Shown here: positions 1 to 11,100 of the stretch, in pieces
Layout: the number at the start of each line of letters is the position of its first letter
How positions within the stretch are numbered: the first letter of the stretch is position 1
Source: Tetraselmis striata
Taxonomy: Eukaryota > Chlorophyta > Chlorodendrophyceae > Chlorodendrales > Chlorodendraceae
Direction of reading: 5' to 3'
Length of the DNA stretch: 64,000 nt
NCBI GenBank assembly: GCA_006384855.1
Contig: VCJN01000095.1
Span: forward strand, 42,841 to 106,840
Made by a program: the position numbers and the translations under genes
The notes under the pieces: model-generated
Databases searched by the model: none
What the model was told of the DNA's origin: nothing
The model's input: only the letters and a program-made list of their open reading frames with translations

Positions 1-911
1 TTGCTGAGTTTCCAGATGAATACCGCTGAGGCAGTAGCTGGGACTCTGGTGAGGTCCTGCACCTGCGAGAAGACAAGCATGTGACGAAACACTGGCACTC
101 AGGCGCTCGCTCCCCCTGCGCTCTGTCAAGTCAGGATTGTGTGTAAATGTGCGAGTGACCACCAATTGGGATCAGCGACTCTGTACCTCCATGCCCCACA
201 CCCGCACCAGGACCTCGCACTCCACCTTCCCAGTCTGAAAGGCCCCCATCAGCTCGGAGTTGGTGTGCCCAACCAGCATCCTGTAGCTGCAGCTCGTGTG
301 GGAGCTCTCCATCGAGAAGACCCCCTTATCTCTGATAAGATACAGTCGGCCACAAGTGAGTATGTGCATGTTGCAGGTGCATACCATTGACGTACATGAT
401 GCAATGGTGCGACCAAAACAAAGTCACTGCTGGGACTGTGGGAAGTGTATAAAGATAGAAGGGTCGTAGGCCAGCATGCCACAGCGGAGGGCGACGCACT
501 GCGCAGCAGGGGATGCGAACTTCAGCAGCGCTGCGTTGTCTTGTCTCCGAAGAGCGGCGAGCTGCGCGAGGACAACCTGCCAACAGAACGGGGGGCTGAT
601 CAGCTGCAGTGTGGATACAGAAAAAACTCCTTGGACGCACGCAGAAATTGTATGTGCCTCACGCTCATCCTTATGCTTAAGCACGTAGAATTTAACCCCC
701 TAACCCCACCACCCAACCCCTACCGGGGTCCCACGCAAGGGAGGCAGCAAGGGCGGCAGCTTACCTGGCCAGGCTCGACATCTGGGGAAGGCACAGTGGG
801 TATGGTCTCCGTGTCCGAGTTGGCGCTTGATCGAACACGTTTCATTAACATCCGACGTCGAGGCGACGGCATATATCCAAGCCTGCACAACGAGCAAATA
901 CACCTACACAT
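1..911 (-). CDS. DUF4864-like protein, 5' part of gene (runs off left edge)
   Basis: I infer four exons on the minus strand: about 911-765, 576-428, 331-187 and 62-1. All have GT donors and AG acceptors, and the phases match throughout (0, 2, 0). The second exon begins VVLAQLAALRRQDNAALLKF and continues with an ASP motif, like the opening 'QLxALRxxD...FASP' of the DUF4864 family in plants and algae. The third exon contains YRMLVGHTNSEL and ends VLVRVWGME; the fourth contains AVFIWKLS, matching the 'W-x-L' strand expected near the family's C-terminus. The function of that family is not known to me. The N-terminus is uncertain, with possible ATGs at 911 and 872; an organelle transit peptide cannot be judged. 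Phase-consistent exons and no lesions argue for a working host gene. The family name is recalled from motif pattern only. Confidence 0.5.
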
Positions 912-1984
912 TCGTTCGACGCGCCTGGCCCCGCCTTCTGAAACCAGATGGACTGCTATCGGAGCTCGGAGCAAGCAACAACAGCCTGCTCTAGTCTCGC
1001 AGTTGAGAGCAATGGCGAAGTAGAGTCAAGGCGCGATAGCATTCCGCCTCGATGATACATCTGCCCGCTGATTTTTGGCCGTGCGCCACCGACGCGCCGT
1101 GCAATCGCTGACACTGAGCGTCACAGGCGTTCCGGAAGACGCCGCGCCACCGCTACAAGCCTGAAAATAGTGCGAACGCGCCATGTTTTCGAAAAGACTG
1201 GCACACGGAACGCAAGCTAGGTAGTGGTCGGGGCCATGACAAGGCAAGGTGTCCCAGCAGGAATGCTTCGCTCCTTAGGGCAGTAGAGACGTCGTATAAT
1301 TGGGGCTTTGCACTCACGCACTCATCCGGAGAGCCTACTCGGCGTGTCATTCCTCCTCCAACTGGTCGAACTACCATGTAAGTCAGTAGGGCGAGAAACT
1401 GACGGTGCGTGGTCTGTGTGTTTGAGGCGCCGGAGAGACCCGCTGCGGGCGCGAGAAAAGGCCCGTCGCAGCCATGCACGGCAACACGGCAGGGATACAA
1501 CGTTTGTCGTTTGTTAGGTTGCATGTGAGCGGGGTGCGGAGGTTACCTCGGAGCGCGGACGCTGGCTGCGCCGCGAATACGGGAGAGGCTCGTGGCTGCG
1601 CGTCCGAGCCGGCCGGCTCTTATCGCCGCCGCGCGGCCAAGTACAACTTCCATTGCCGGACCTGGGCCTGTTCCCAATCGAGGAAACAAGAGCTGGTGTT
1701 GTGACACAGTCGGTGAGGGTGACGGAGTCAACAGTGTGTGTGCCCTATTCGGGGCAGCCTTGCTGTGGCCATTCACGCGCGAGTCCGTCCGCCTTCGCTG
1801 CGACGCGATATCGCGCGTGTTCTGGCGCCCATCCGGCGGTCATAATTCCGTTACCACAACGTATGTTCTAGAAAAGCTGAGTGGGTGTCCCCGGAACATA
1901 CATTATCTGGGTATTGCCCCCCCCCCCCCCCCCCCCCGGCATGCGTGGCGTGGAGACGTGCCAGCTCAGCGCGGCTGCCTGCGC
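912..1984. other. No supported gene
   Basis: Short overlapping open frames on both strands show no recognisable domain or splice-consistent chain. The stretch probably holds the promoter side of the minus-strand gene to its left. A run of about 20 C lies at its right end (1917-1937). Confidence 0.4.
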
Positions 1985-2095
1985 TTGTACATACTGGTGT
2001 GAATTACAAAAAAAGGACAGTTCCCCAAAATTAGAAAATCAACACAGCAAACCGCCTAAAAGCGGCCCGCATCCCGCAAAGGCGGGATGGATGAG
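1985..2095 (+). repeat. Diverged fragment of the 972-bp array unit
   Basis: The order 'tactggtgtg-attacaaaaa', then a Pro-like spacer, 'ccgcctaaaagcggcccgc' and 'atcccgc' repeats the order seen in each unit of the 30.2-35.8 kb array. It is clearly diverged and lacks the rest of the unit, so this family is also dispersed outside the array. About 120 bp to the right, 'ctggtgccagtcctgtcccg' (2214-2233) recurs at 61.31 kb, so another short dispersed repeat is present. Confidence 0.5.
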
Positions 2096-2370
2096 TGATG
2101 CGCACACGGTTCAGAGTCCGGGCCACGCGAGCACGTGTGTACATACTACTGTGCAAGTAGCGACTGTTTAGGCCGTCGGCCGTCGGCTCGTAGGGACGCT
2201 GCAAGGGTTTCACTGGTGCCAGTCCTGTCCCGGGGGCGGAAAAATAGAAGTAGCGACTGTTCGTTATTTCAAAGTTGAGTTAAAGGTTATTCTGCCCAAA
2301 AGGTCGCGCAGAGGACTGTTTTCAATGGACATACATTTAAGAGCGGAAATTGGCAAAATAGATAGAGAGG

Positions 2371-2650
2371 TTCAGTGAAAGCGTGCAAGGGAGACGTGCC
2401 AGGGGGGCCGCGCTGGGGGCGTAGTCAGGGGGGCGCTGTGTGGATCACAGCGAAACTGGAAGATAGCGGGCTCCGTTGTTACGGGCGGTTGTTTTTATGT
2501 CGGCTCGTGGTGCACACGCAGGGGCGCATTGACGGGTGAATTAGCAACCCGTACCGCTACAGCATCACATGCAGCTAAAAAGCGGTTTGGAATGGAGGAA
2601 AGTAACCCACAAAAGCTAGTTTAGATCATTTCAAAGTTTAGTATGGTTGC
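2371..2650 (+). repeat. Terminal fragment of a dispersed (DIRS-like) repeat family
   Basis: It begins ggttcagtgaaag and ends ctagtttagatcattt. Relatives in the same order lie at 13,450-13,690, about 30,100-30,218, 35,811-36,090 and 37,960-38,190. All end in a variant of aaacc(c)cataaac-gtttagatcatt. Here the fragment lies about 170 bp downstream of a minus-strand tyrosine recombinase remnant, and at 30.2 kb it adjoins an RT-RNase H ORF. I therefore infer it is an end of a DIRS-type element. Confidence 0.5.
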
Positions 2651-2817
2651 TAGGGACGAGCGAACGAAGAGAGCGGCACATAGACGAAGTATATATGGGT
2701 AGCGGCAGCTAACACATGATCATGCGCCGGGAAAGCCACTGCTGCGAAAACTTGAACTTGGAAGTGGCAAGCAAAGGGGCGCGATGTGGCTGAAGAAGAA
2801 CCAGTCGCCATGCATGA

Positions 2818-3916
2818 TTATGAAGGGAGGAAGTTAGGATCGATGTAGTCCAAGACGACGTCGGAGTTGCGCGCCCACCCGCCTACATATATTATGTGGC
2901 AAATGCGGGACAGCGGGACACCCATGGCCTTAGCGGCAGAGGCCTCATCCTTCCGGAGGGTGTGCGTGCTCCAGGAGGTGTCGGCAAGGGGGGGCGGCAC
3001 CGACGAGACGAGCCGACGTAAAAAAGCGAGTCCGAAATGGTAGCGGCAGTCAACGAGGTGGAGTGCTAAGCAGGGGTGACAGCCCACAAATTTTGTTCCC
3101 GGCCTAGCAATGGGTCGATGAATGCGAAGAAGAAGGAGGGTGCTCAACCACATGGAGAAGCGGCACGCTTAGGTCGTCACTCGTTGTTGCGCCATCTGGC
3201 GATGCCCTTCCCGCTACTTGCAGGGTATTGTTGTACGAGTCGATGTGCACTTCCCGGCGCACTCGGCACGACACGCCAGGAACCCCGGGCGATGAACATG
3301 AAATTGTCGACCGCGGGGCCATGAGGGCATGGAAGTCGTTTCAGTACAGCGGTACTCGGGGGGAGGAGCAGCATCAACGATTAGCTCGGCGAGTGCAACA
3401 AACGAGTCAGCGACATCAGCAGGTAGCGGGACCCGCAGGGCAACAACTTCTAGGCGGAGTTGCATGAGCATCATGCCGCGACGCGCAGCGGTGAGGCGCA
3501 AGCTGCCCTTAGCAATCATGGGGTCGATGTTGTGCATTTCGAAGAACGTGTTGATGGCCGCCGGAAAGGTAGGGATGCGGCGACTTAGCCCCGGCCAATG
3601 TGAGTGACCCCGCTCACCGATTCAGGAGACTACGTACCGAACATATGTAGCAATAATCGCCTCCATCGGGTTGATGTTCTCCGAGCCGTGATCGAACTCG
3701 GCGAACATAATGAGCTTCCCGGTATAGCTCTTGAGACTCGAGGCGGTGAGGGAGCTGGAGCAGAGGAGGTCCCGGCTCATCCAACCCGAAGGCCTCTTGT
3801 AGACGAGTCCGAAGTGAAGCCGCCCAACATGGGGAGAGCTTCGGGCTCGTCAATTTGAAATTTGAAATTTGGTACAAGCGAGTATAGTTTCGTCTTTGAC
3901 TAGCTGTCTTTACCAA
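2818..3916 (-). pseudogene. DIRS-type tyrosine recombinase remnant
   Basis: The C-terminal part contains STHTLRKDEASAAKAMGVPL followed by GGWARNSDVVLDYI. This is the H-x-x-R box and the final W/Y box of the tyrosine recombinases in DIRS retroelements (putative nucleophile in DYI). Upstream on the same strand, the frames around 3,540-3,720 resemble the SAM-like N-terminal domain, with INTFFEMHNIDPMIAKGSLR. The frame is broken by TGA near 3,622 and by in-frame TAG (3,216-3,214) and TAA (3,171-3,169), so it is decayed. It would have joined the circular cDNA of a DIRS element to the chromosome. No RT lies beside it; the RT piece at 27.9 kb may belong to the same family. Confidence 0.7.
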
Positions 3917-5096
3917 GCATTAGGGAAGGGCCGCCCCTTACCAACCCGTGTAGGATCCGCTGATTAAAGCGCGTAGGGCGGAGCCTATGTAGGTCTCGTG
4001 GCTATGTTGCAGTCCAGTCGTACTAGTCATCATCAATGGACACGTGCACGCTTAGTGTTTCATACGAGGGTGATGACACGCGTACAAGGCGCCAACCTGT
4101 ATGCGCCAGCACCCGCACCGGATGTGCACGACGCACGTCCGTACAAACACGCGACCACGTGACCGCCCGTATATGCGTTTCCCACCATTTCTATGGCCCC
4201 GGATCTCGTATTCTGCTCATGCGCTGAGGTCCACCGGCGGCGGCCAAGCAGCTAGGCCGCCTTAATTGTCATCTCGCTGCCGAGATCGCACCCCGCCTTG
4301 ACCTGCTGCCAGCGGTGTCCTAGGACGCCTCGAGGGCCGGAGGTCAAGGCGGGGAAAAAATCAAAACCCCCTTGCACCGTTGGCTGTATGCTCTCTTATG
4401 TTGTGCAGCACACCTATGCCGGATCGTCCGACGCTCAATAGCCACATGCCCACGCTCCTGGCCGAGGTCACCGCCCGAGGGCGGCTTCTTGGGTCCCGTG
4501 CACGGTGGGATCTATGAAAGCCGCCACCGTGCAAGGCTGTGCCGAGAATTGAAACCCCCCCCCCCCCCCCCCCCGTACTGGTCGGGCGGGTGCGCAACAA
4601 AGTACGAAAACACTATTTTATTTCGAATAGCCTTCGCGAGTAGGCTGCGCTCCTCCGAGTCGTACACCCCCCTCCCAACTCGTAGGCGGATTTCGGAGAG
4701 ACCGCCGACGCAAGGCCGAGGTCGTACATGTATTGTTTTTAGCAGCCCCCCGTGCAAGCAAGTTGCCGCCCTTCGGCGCCACTGGCACTACGAGCATTAT
4801 TTGAGAAGCCCCATGTGAGGCGCTCCTCGGTCGTCGCACGATCCGTCGATCAGCGGTAACTCCGACGGCGACGGCAGTGACTGAGCGACAACCGACGAAG
4901 ATGAGGAGCCGCTGCCCCCCGGCAGAAACACCCGCTACAACAGCAAAATTCCCCTAGCGCCTCGATCGCAGCCGAAGACTGCAAAACCCTACGCCCAATT
5001 CAAGAATACCGGATGTTTCTAAGCGCTACGCCCAGATATCGTGGCGGGTTACTACATTTGCAAAAACAATCCCCGCCAATAGTTGACATTGTGTTC
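3917..5096. other. No supported gene; hairpin and C-run
   Basis: No open frame here has recognisable features. A perfect 14-bp inverted repeat, CCCCGCCTTGACCT at 4291-4304 and its complement at 4341-4354, spaces a 36-nt loop and is followed by six A. A run of about 20 C lies at 4554-4574. The hairpin could be a small foldback element; nothing shows it is transcribed. Confidence 0.4.
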
Positions 5097-5130
5097 CGAC
5101 AACAGTAATGCAACCTATTTTGCCCCGAGG
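5097..5130 (+). repeat. Target duplication CGAC and left terminal inverted repeat
   Basis: CGAC at 5,097-5,100 is followed by the terminal repeat beginning AACAGTAATGCAACC. It pairs with the right end at 12,415-12,444. A subterminal palindrome, GTCC-AAGCAT-GGAC (5,244-5,257) followed by AAA, lies 140 bp inside and resembles palindromes elsewhere in the element. Confidence 0.85.
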
Positions 5131-5359
5131 CACGCGGTGCATTGTGGTTAGGTCTAAATTAGGGTTTGGGGGCAGCAGTGGGATTGCAAGCTAATATGAA
5201 TGCCGGTTGGTTCATTTTGTGCCAAGTCGGGGAAACCAATTCCGTCCAAGCATGGACAAATCAAAAGAGTGAAGGAAAGGGGCTCAAAAACACTGCGCAA
5301 ATCATTTGTCAGAATCTAGCAGCATTAACAACACGATAAAGTTTCATCATGTACGCAGC

Positions 5360-7612
5360 TCACCGTTCTGGGCGCGAGCAGAGGTCAATCAAATTTGAGA
5401 ACTCGCTGCTCTTCTCATCTTTGATGCCGATCTTCTCAAGTTCAACTTGAAGAACTTCAGACCTCTTGAACTCCTTCACTACTCTGATTTGCGGAAGTGC
5501 CCTAAAGCCGGGGCGATTTGCATCATGCTCTGCATACCAGCTCTCGAAACATCTGCGAAGGTTCTGCAGAAACAATTGCACCGATTTCGAAATTCCGACG
5601 CGGTTGCCTGCGCCAATTTACGACATGTTGGAACGTCAGATAACTCATTGACGAGAAAATAATCGAAGGGAGTGAGAAGGCAGGGATTGATACTTTCAGT
5701 CACAATTACCTGGAGTCACAATCGTCTCTGAAACCTTTTCTTTTCCCTTGGATTCCTTTGAAGGTTGAGTCGCTACTGGCTCATTTGCGCGTCCTTTCGA
5801 ACCTGTCAACACATGATTTCAAACAATGTAAATATGACACAGTGCACTCACAAAGCCAGGGATTTGATACTTTCAGTCACAATTACCTGGAGTCACAATC
5901 GTCTCTGAAACCTTTTCTTTCCCCTTGGATTCCTTTGAAGGTTGAGTCGCTACTGGCTCATGTGCGCGTCCTTTCGAACCTGTCAACACACATGATTTCA
6001 AACAATGTCAATATGACACAGTGCACTGACAAAAATCATATGATTGGAGAGGCAAGGACCTGATTGATAGTAAGCTTGCATGAGCTTTTCGTAATCGATT
6101 AGCCTTCGCGTTGTCTGCATTTGAGCATCTGAGAGGACCTGGCCGCTCTTGATTCGGGCCCTCAAAAGCAAGGCGGCCGATCTTTCTCCTTGCGAGTGCG
6201 TGCCGTAAGCCGGCACCCTACCTCCTAAAAGGCTCGGTTTCCAGGGGTTACCTGATGCCTCAGCGCCCGCTCTAGCTGCAGAAGCTGAGGCTGCACGGCT
6301 CTTCTTCGCCGCCGGCTGCTCGGGCACAGAAGATGACGCCTTGTGTTTTCTCCCTACTAGCGCTCCGAGCGCATCGAATTCTTTTGCTTTCTCGGTAGGT
6401 ATTGATGTCCGCTTGGACCTTCGACCTATAAATATCATATCCGGTCAGACCGTTTCGTCCCGCTGATGACAGAACGTTTCGTCCCACTGATGACCGACCG
6501 TTTCGTCCCACTGATGACAGACCGTTTCGTCCCACTGATGACAGAACGTTTCGTCCCACTGATAACAGAACGTTTCGTCCCACTGATGACAAACCGTTTC
6601 GTCCCACTGATGACAAACCGTTTCGTCCAACTGATGACAGACCGTTTCGTCCCACTGATGACAGACCGTTTCGTCCCACTGATGACAAAACGTTTCGTCC
6701 CGCTGATGACAAACCGTTTCGTCCCACTGATGACAAACCGTTTCGTCCCACTCATGACAGATCGTGTCGTCCCACTGATGACAAACCGTTTCGTCCCACT
6801 GCTGACAAACCGTTTTGTCCCACTGATGACAAACCGTTTCGTCCCACTGATGACAAACCGTTTCGTCTCACTGATGACAGACCGTTTCGTCCCGTTGATG
6901 ACAAACCGTTTCGTCCCACTGATGACAAACCGTTTCGTCCCACTGATGACAAACCGTTTTGTCCCGCTGATGACAAACCGTTTCGTCCCACTGATGACAA
7001 ACCGTTTCGTCCCACTGATGACAAACCGTTTCGTCCCACTGATGACAAACCTATTTGCAATACATTATGTACTGCGGTTTAATAATGTAATGTCTTTAAG
7101 TACTGCGCTTCACACTAATATTAAACCACTTCTTACGGCGGAGTACAGGCAGAGGTTCCCCCTGGCCGCTCTTCACCTCCACCCCCTCCCACCACCAATT
7201 AGCATCCTTACTGAACTTGCCGCAGCTGCCTCGACGGGACGTAATACTACCCTGCAGGACCCTGATGCCGCTCGTCTCGTTTGGGTTTCTATTCCCACTC
7301 GTCTGCCTACACCTCGAGCGGTCCTAGATTACACCGCTTCTACAGGGAACCCTATCCGAACTCGCTAGATCTGGCCGCATCACGCGTCGAGCAGGCAGGC
7401 GGCTACTGTACGCTCCCACTCGTATGCCTGCACCTTAAGTGGTCCTAGATTACACCGCTTCTACAGGGAACCCTAACCGAACTCGCTAGATCTGGCCGTA
7501 TCACGCGTCGAGCAGGCAGGCAGCTACTGTACGCGCGCACAACTCACCTGGGGTGGCGTCGTCCTTGCTTGTCTTCCTTGTCCTTGGCAGGCTCGTTCTT
7601 CTTCGGCGCCAT
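5360..7612 (-). CDS. Small basic companion protein of the transposon (gene A)
   Basis: Not recognised as a known family. Three exons are inferred: 7612-7548, 6418-6060 and 5607-5360, giving 223 aa and a TGA stop. The donor of exon 1 is a textbook CAG|GTGAGT, and phases 2 and 1 match at both junctions. The N-terminus MAPKKNEPAKDKEDKQGRRH is highly charged and is followed by a Lys/Ser/Ala-rich stretch (RKHKASSS..., AAKKSRAASAS) that could carry a nuclear localisation signal. The C-terminal exon (SVQLFLQNLRRCFESWYAEH, then KEFKRSEVLQVELEKIGI) looks helical. Its position inside the inverted repeats, head to head with the transposase, suggests an accessory DNA-binding or regulatory role. The second acceptor has an alternative (TATAG, 7 nt upstream), which would change the frame. 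It is disrupted only by repeats in introns. Confidence 0.6.
5680..6033. repeat. Two direct copies of a ~177-bp unit in intron 2 of gene A
   Basis: The sequence tactttcagtcacaattacc occurs at 5,691 and 5,868. The next ~150 bp are nearly identical, including 'ggttgagtcgctactggctc'. The second copy stops just before the donor of exon 2. A tandem duplication within an intron, with no coding effect. Confidence 0.85.
6451..7051 (+). repeat. 24-bp minisatellite, 25 units, in intron 1 of gene A
   Basis: The unit is about CGTTTCGTCCCACTGATGAC plus aaac. Twenty-five units fit exactly in 601 bp, with scattered single-base variants. TTTCGTCCCA...TGACAAA is an imperfect palindrome of the same pattern as TTTTGTCCCA-AC-TGGGACAAAA at 11.55 kb. 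The array lies between the donor at 7,547 and the acceptor at 6,419 of gene A. Open frames through it encode only the repeated peptide and are not genes. Confidence 0.95.
7294..7531. repeat. Two direct copies of a ~121-bp unit in intron 1 of gene A
   Basis: The sequence gtcctagattacaccgcttc occurs at 7,321 and 7,442. The copies share the downstream 'ctcgctagatctggccg' and 'cgcgtcgagcaggcagg' blocks and differ at a few bases. The right copy ends 15 bp before the splice donor of exon 1. Confidence 0.85.
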
Positions 7613-8163
7613 TATGGAGGTAGGTAGGTTGACGCGGTAGATGAGCGGGTTTCTTGGTGGGAAGCGGTGAGGGAGAGGTGGAAATGACGTGGTTTCAGTC
7701 TGCCGCCGCTCTGACCCCTGCTGGACCAACGGCGCGCGTGCACACACTATAGTGTACCTCGTCGTCGTCATCAGGTTCATGTATTTTGCACCGCGACGAA
7801 TATACAAGGCTAACTACTGCGACTATATATTACTATTACTGGAAGATAAAATATTCCCTACTCGAGAGTCATAACGGTACGAGAGTACAGTGGCGTGGCA
7901 ATAATACTTCCTTCATGGGATGATATATTCCTTGGATTGGATTCGGGTGTACTTACTAGTATAGAACTATTTCCGACATACGAAAGAAACACGAAATAAT
8001 ACGGTATTTGAGTCCTCAATTATTTTGACCCGTAGATGGATATTATGCCCCCCGGTCAACGGCCCGTCCGAGAACGGTCATCGGCCGTCACTCTGCCTCA
8101 CCACAGATCACAGTCCTTCTCCCCCTCCCCCCCCCCCCCCCCCACCCACTCGCCCCGCGCTGC
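7613..8163. promoter_or_regulatory. Shared promoter region between the two divergent transposon genes
   Basis: This 551-bp gap separates the start codons of gene A (minus) and gene B (plus), so it should hold both promoters. It is AT-rich in the middle (for example gactatatattactatta near 7,822). It also contains a C-run around 8,127-8,142 just upstream of the gene B start codon. No TATA box can be assigned to one gene with confidence. The role is inferred from layout. Confidence 0.4.
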
Positions 8164-11100
8164 ATGGCGGCGGTCGAAAGCATGGCCTCTTCTCCAGGAT
8201 CCGGCGCGTCGGACACTACAGTTACTTTACCGCTGTGTTCGTGCCGCAGCGGGTACTCGTGTGATTGCGACGCGCGTGCGAGTGGTCGTAAGGAGCCTGA
8301 GAAAAGGAAGTACACGTGGGGCAAGGGCTCCGATGAGGTCGCCGAAAGCGATAATGGCAAGGTCTCGTCTCTGATCAGCAAGCGCACCTCTCGCGATTGT
8401 ATCCGCCTCATGCTCGCCAAGGAGGCTAGCGAGCAGTCGCCATGCTGTTCGCGCAAGTGCGTGCACAAGCTATACTCACAGTGCGGAGAGGCCCTCGTTG
8501 ATGCCGTGTTGGACCGTGCGTTGACCGTATACTCTGGCAATCAGAACCGCTCCTTTGACCGGCTCGCTCAGGTTCTCAGGGGCGGCTACGAGTCGGCATC
8601 CGACAAGTTCGATTACATGTTTGATCACGGTGGCTACTTGCGCTCTTTCGACCATCGGGGCCCCATCTACACGTGTGGGCGTGCGTGGGAGGCCTTGCAT
8701 CATGTCTCGAAACACAGACGTCTCGTGATCCAGCGGTCGGTGGTGGATAACGAACCCACGTACATCAGGCAGCGCAAGCAATACGAGAGCAGACAAACCG
8801 GACCGAGGGAGCATGTGCGCATGTTTCTCGAGCACTTCTTCTCGGATGACCTCGGTCACGTCGAGATCATGCCTTTTCATGACGGAAACAGCGAGACCTT
8901 CAAGAAGCACCTACCTCCCTGGATGACCAAGATTTGCGTCTACTACTACTACAAGTCGTGGGCCGAGGACGACAACGCCATTCTCCGTGGTGAGGCCCAT
9001 TTTGTCCCACTGATGACATACCGTTTCGTCCCGCTGACGACAGACCGTTTCGTCCCGCTGATGACAAACCGTTTCGTCCCACTGAGGACAAACCGTTTCG
9101 TCCCGCTGATGACATACCGTTTTGTCCCGCTGATGACAGACCGTTTTGTCCCGCTAATTACATACCGTTTTTGTCCCGCTGATGACAAGCCGTTTCGTCC
9201 CGCTGATGACATACCGTTTCGTCCCGCTGATGACAAACCGTTTCGTCCCGCTATCGCCAGAACGTTTTGTCCCGCTGATGACAAACCGTTTCGTCCCACT
9301 GATGACAAAACGTTTCGTCCCACTGATGACAAACCGTTTCGTCCCACTCATGACAAACCGTTTCGTCCCACTGATGACAAACCGTTTTGTCCCGCTGATG
9401 ACAGACCGTTTTGTCCCGCTGATGACAAACCGTTTTGTCCCACTGATGACAAACCGTTTTGTCCCGCTGATGACAGACCGTTTTGTCCCGCTGATGACAA
9501 ACCGTTTCGTCCCGCTATCGCCAAAACGTTTAGTCCCACCGACGCCGGACCGATTTCGTCCCACTGATGACAGAACGTTTCGCACCGCTCATGGCATACC
9601 GTTTCGTCCCACCGACCACAAAAGTATTTGTCCCACATAATCAGCCGATATCGTCCCACTGCAGAGAGAACGTCTTGTCCCACTGCTGAGAGACGGTTTT
9701 GTCCCACTACTGACATACCGTTTCGTCACACTGATGACAGATTGTTTCGCCATGCTAATTACAGAATTATTCACCCACTACCGATATAATTATTTCGACC
9801 CACTTTAGACCGAACTTTTCTGTCTCGCATTATGAGACCTTATTTGTATACCGACCTATCACGCCCCTGCCCCTTTGTAGATTTGGCTACCGAGAGCGAA
9901 GTGAAGCTCGCATCGTTCGACACTTTCCGCCGGACTTGGAAGGAAGACTTCCCGGATGTCACCACGCCGAAGGTGAAGCGATTCAGCCACTGTCCCATAT
10001 GCGCGGCGGGCAAAGCACTCAGAGACCAAGCTCGCGAAATTTGCACAAAGGACATGACGCCAGAGGAACGTCAAGTGCACCGTCAACATCAGCAGCTGGT
10101 GAGGCGTCAGGTCAGAGCTGAGCAGAAGGTACACCTCAAGAGAGTGCGCCAGGAACGAAGGGATCTGAACAACGCCGTCTTTCAGTCGCGCCTTGGCCAT
10201 GGAAACTTCTTCTTCTTCGAAATTGATAGCATGGACTCCGCGAAGACCCTGCTGCCTCACTGGGTTCGCATCCCCAAGACTGTGAAGCCCGACATGCTCC
10301 TCAAGTACCACCTCACCTGTGTGAAGTACGACGGATACCGCCCGGACGACATCTACTACTACACCAACACCATCCCCCACGATTCGTCCACGACGTGCAC
10401 TCTAATATGGATCACGATCATAAAGGTGAGCTCGTTAGCCTTCCGATAGGTTCGCCGTGGTTGTCCGGTAGCCATGGACTGATGAAATCTGATCTGCGAT
10501 GCAGGAAATTCAACACCGTGGTAGAAAGATTCCGTACATCAGAATCCAGATGGACAACACCGTCAGGGAGAACAAGAATAGGAACGTGGCGGCCCTCTGC
10601 AATTGGCTTGTGTCTATCGGCATCTGCGACGTCATTCATTTGGTCTTCTTGCCTGTCGGGCACACTCACGAACGGGTTGACCAGATCTTCAGCCGCATCA
10701 GTCTTGCGCTATCTCGCAGCTCCGCCTACACAATCGAAGCCTTTCTTGACTTGGTGGCGAAGGCATTCTCGCCCACTCCGGAGATTGCTGAGCTCTCATT
10801 CTCCCTCGACTTCTCTGAGTGGTTAAGGCCCCATTTCCAAGACCACATTTAGGACATCAGTAAGCCGCACAAATTCGAGTTCACCCGTGACGACGCCGCC
10901 GCGTCCGGCGGCTCGTTGCGCACCGCCTTGTGGTCCAACACACCGCTTTCTGAGCCCGTGCAGATCTTGAAGAGCGCGCCAACTGGGACGCCCGAGATTC
11001 GTGCGGGCCGGCCCCTTTTGTACGCTCTCTGCGACAAAAAGAAGCCCGACGCGGTGAAGGTCCAGAGGTACTTGGATGATTTCAAGAAGGTCAGGTCGTA

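Noticed and set aside
445..1023. 192-codon plus-strand ORF
   Set aside because: It overlaps minus-strand exons that have matching splice phases and family-like motifs; the plus frame shows no domain.
6451..7051. CRISPR-like array
   Set aside because: The 24-bp units are directly joined with no unique spacers, and the context is a eukaryotic intron.
6451..9830. Hammerhead-ribozyme-like words in the 24-bp repeat (CTGATGA and GGACGAAAC)
   Set aside because: The two conserved core parts lie on opposite strands (GGACGAAAC is the complement of GTTTCGTCC), so no single RNA contains both in the required order.
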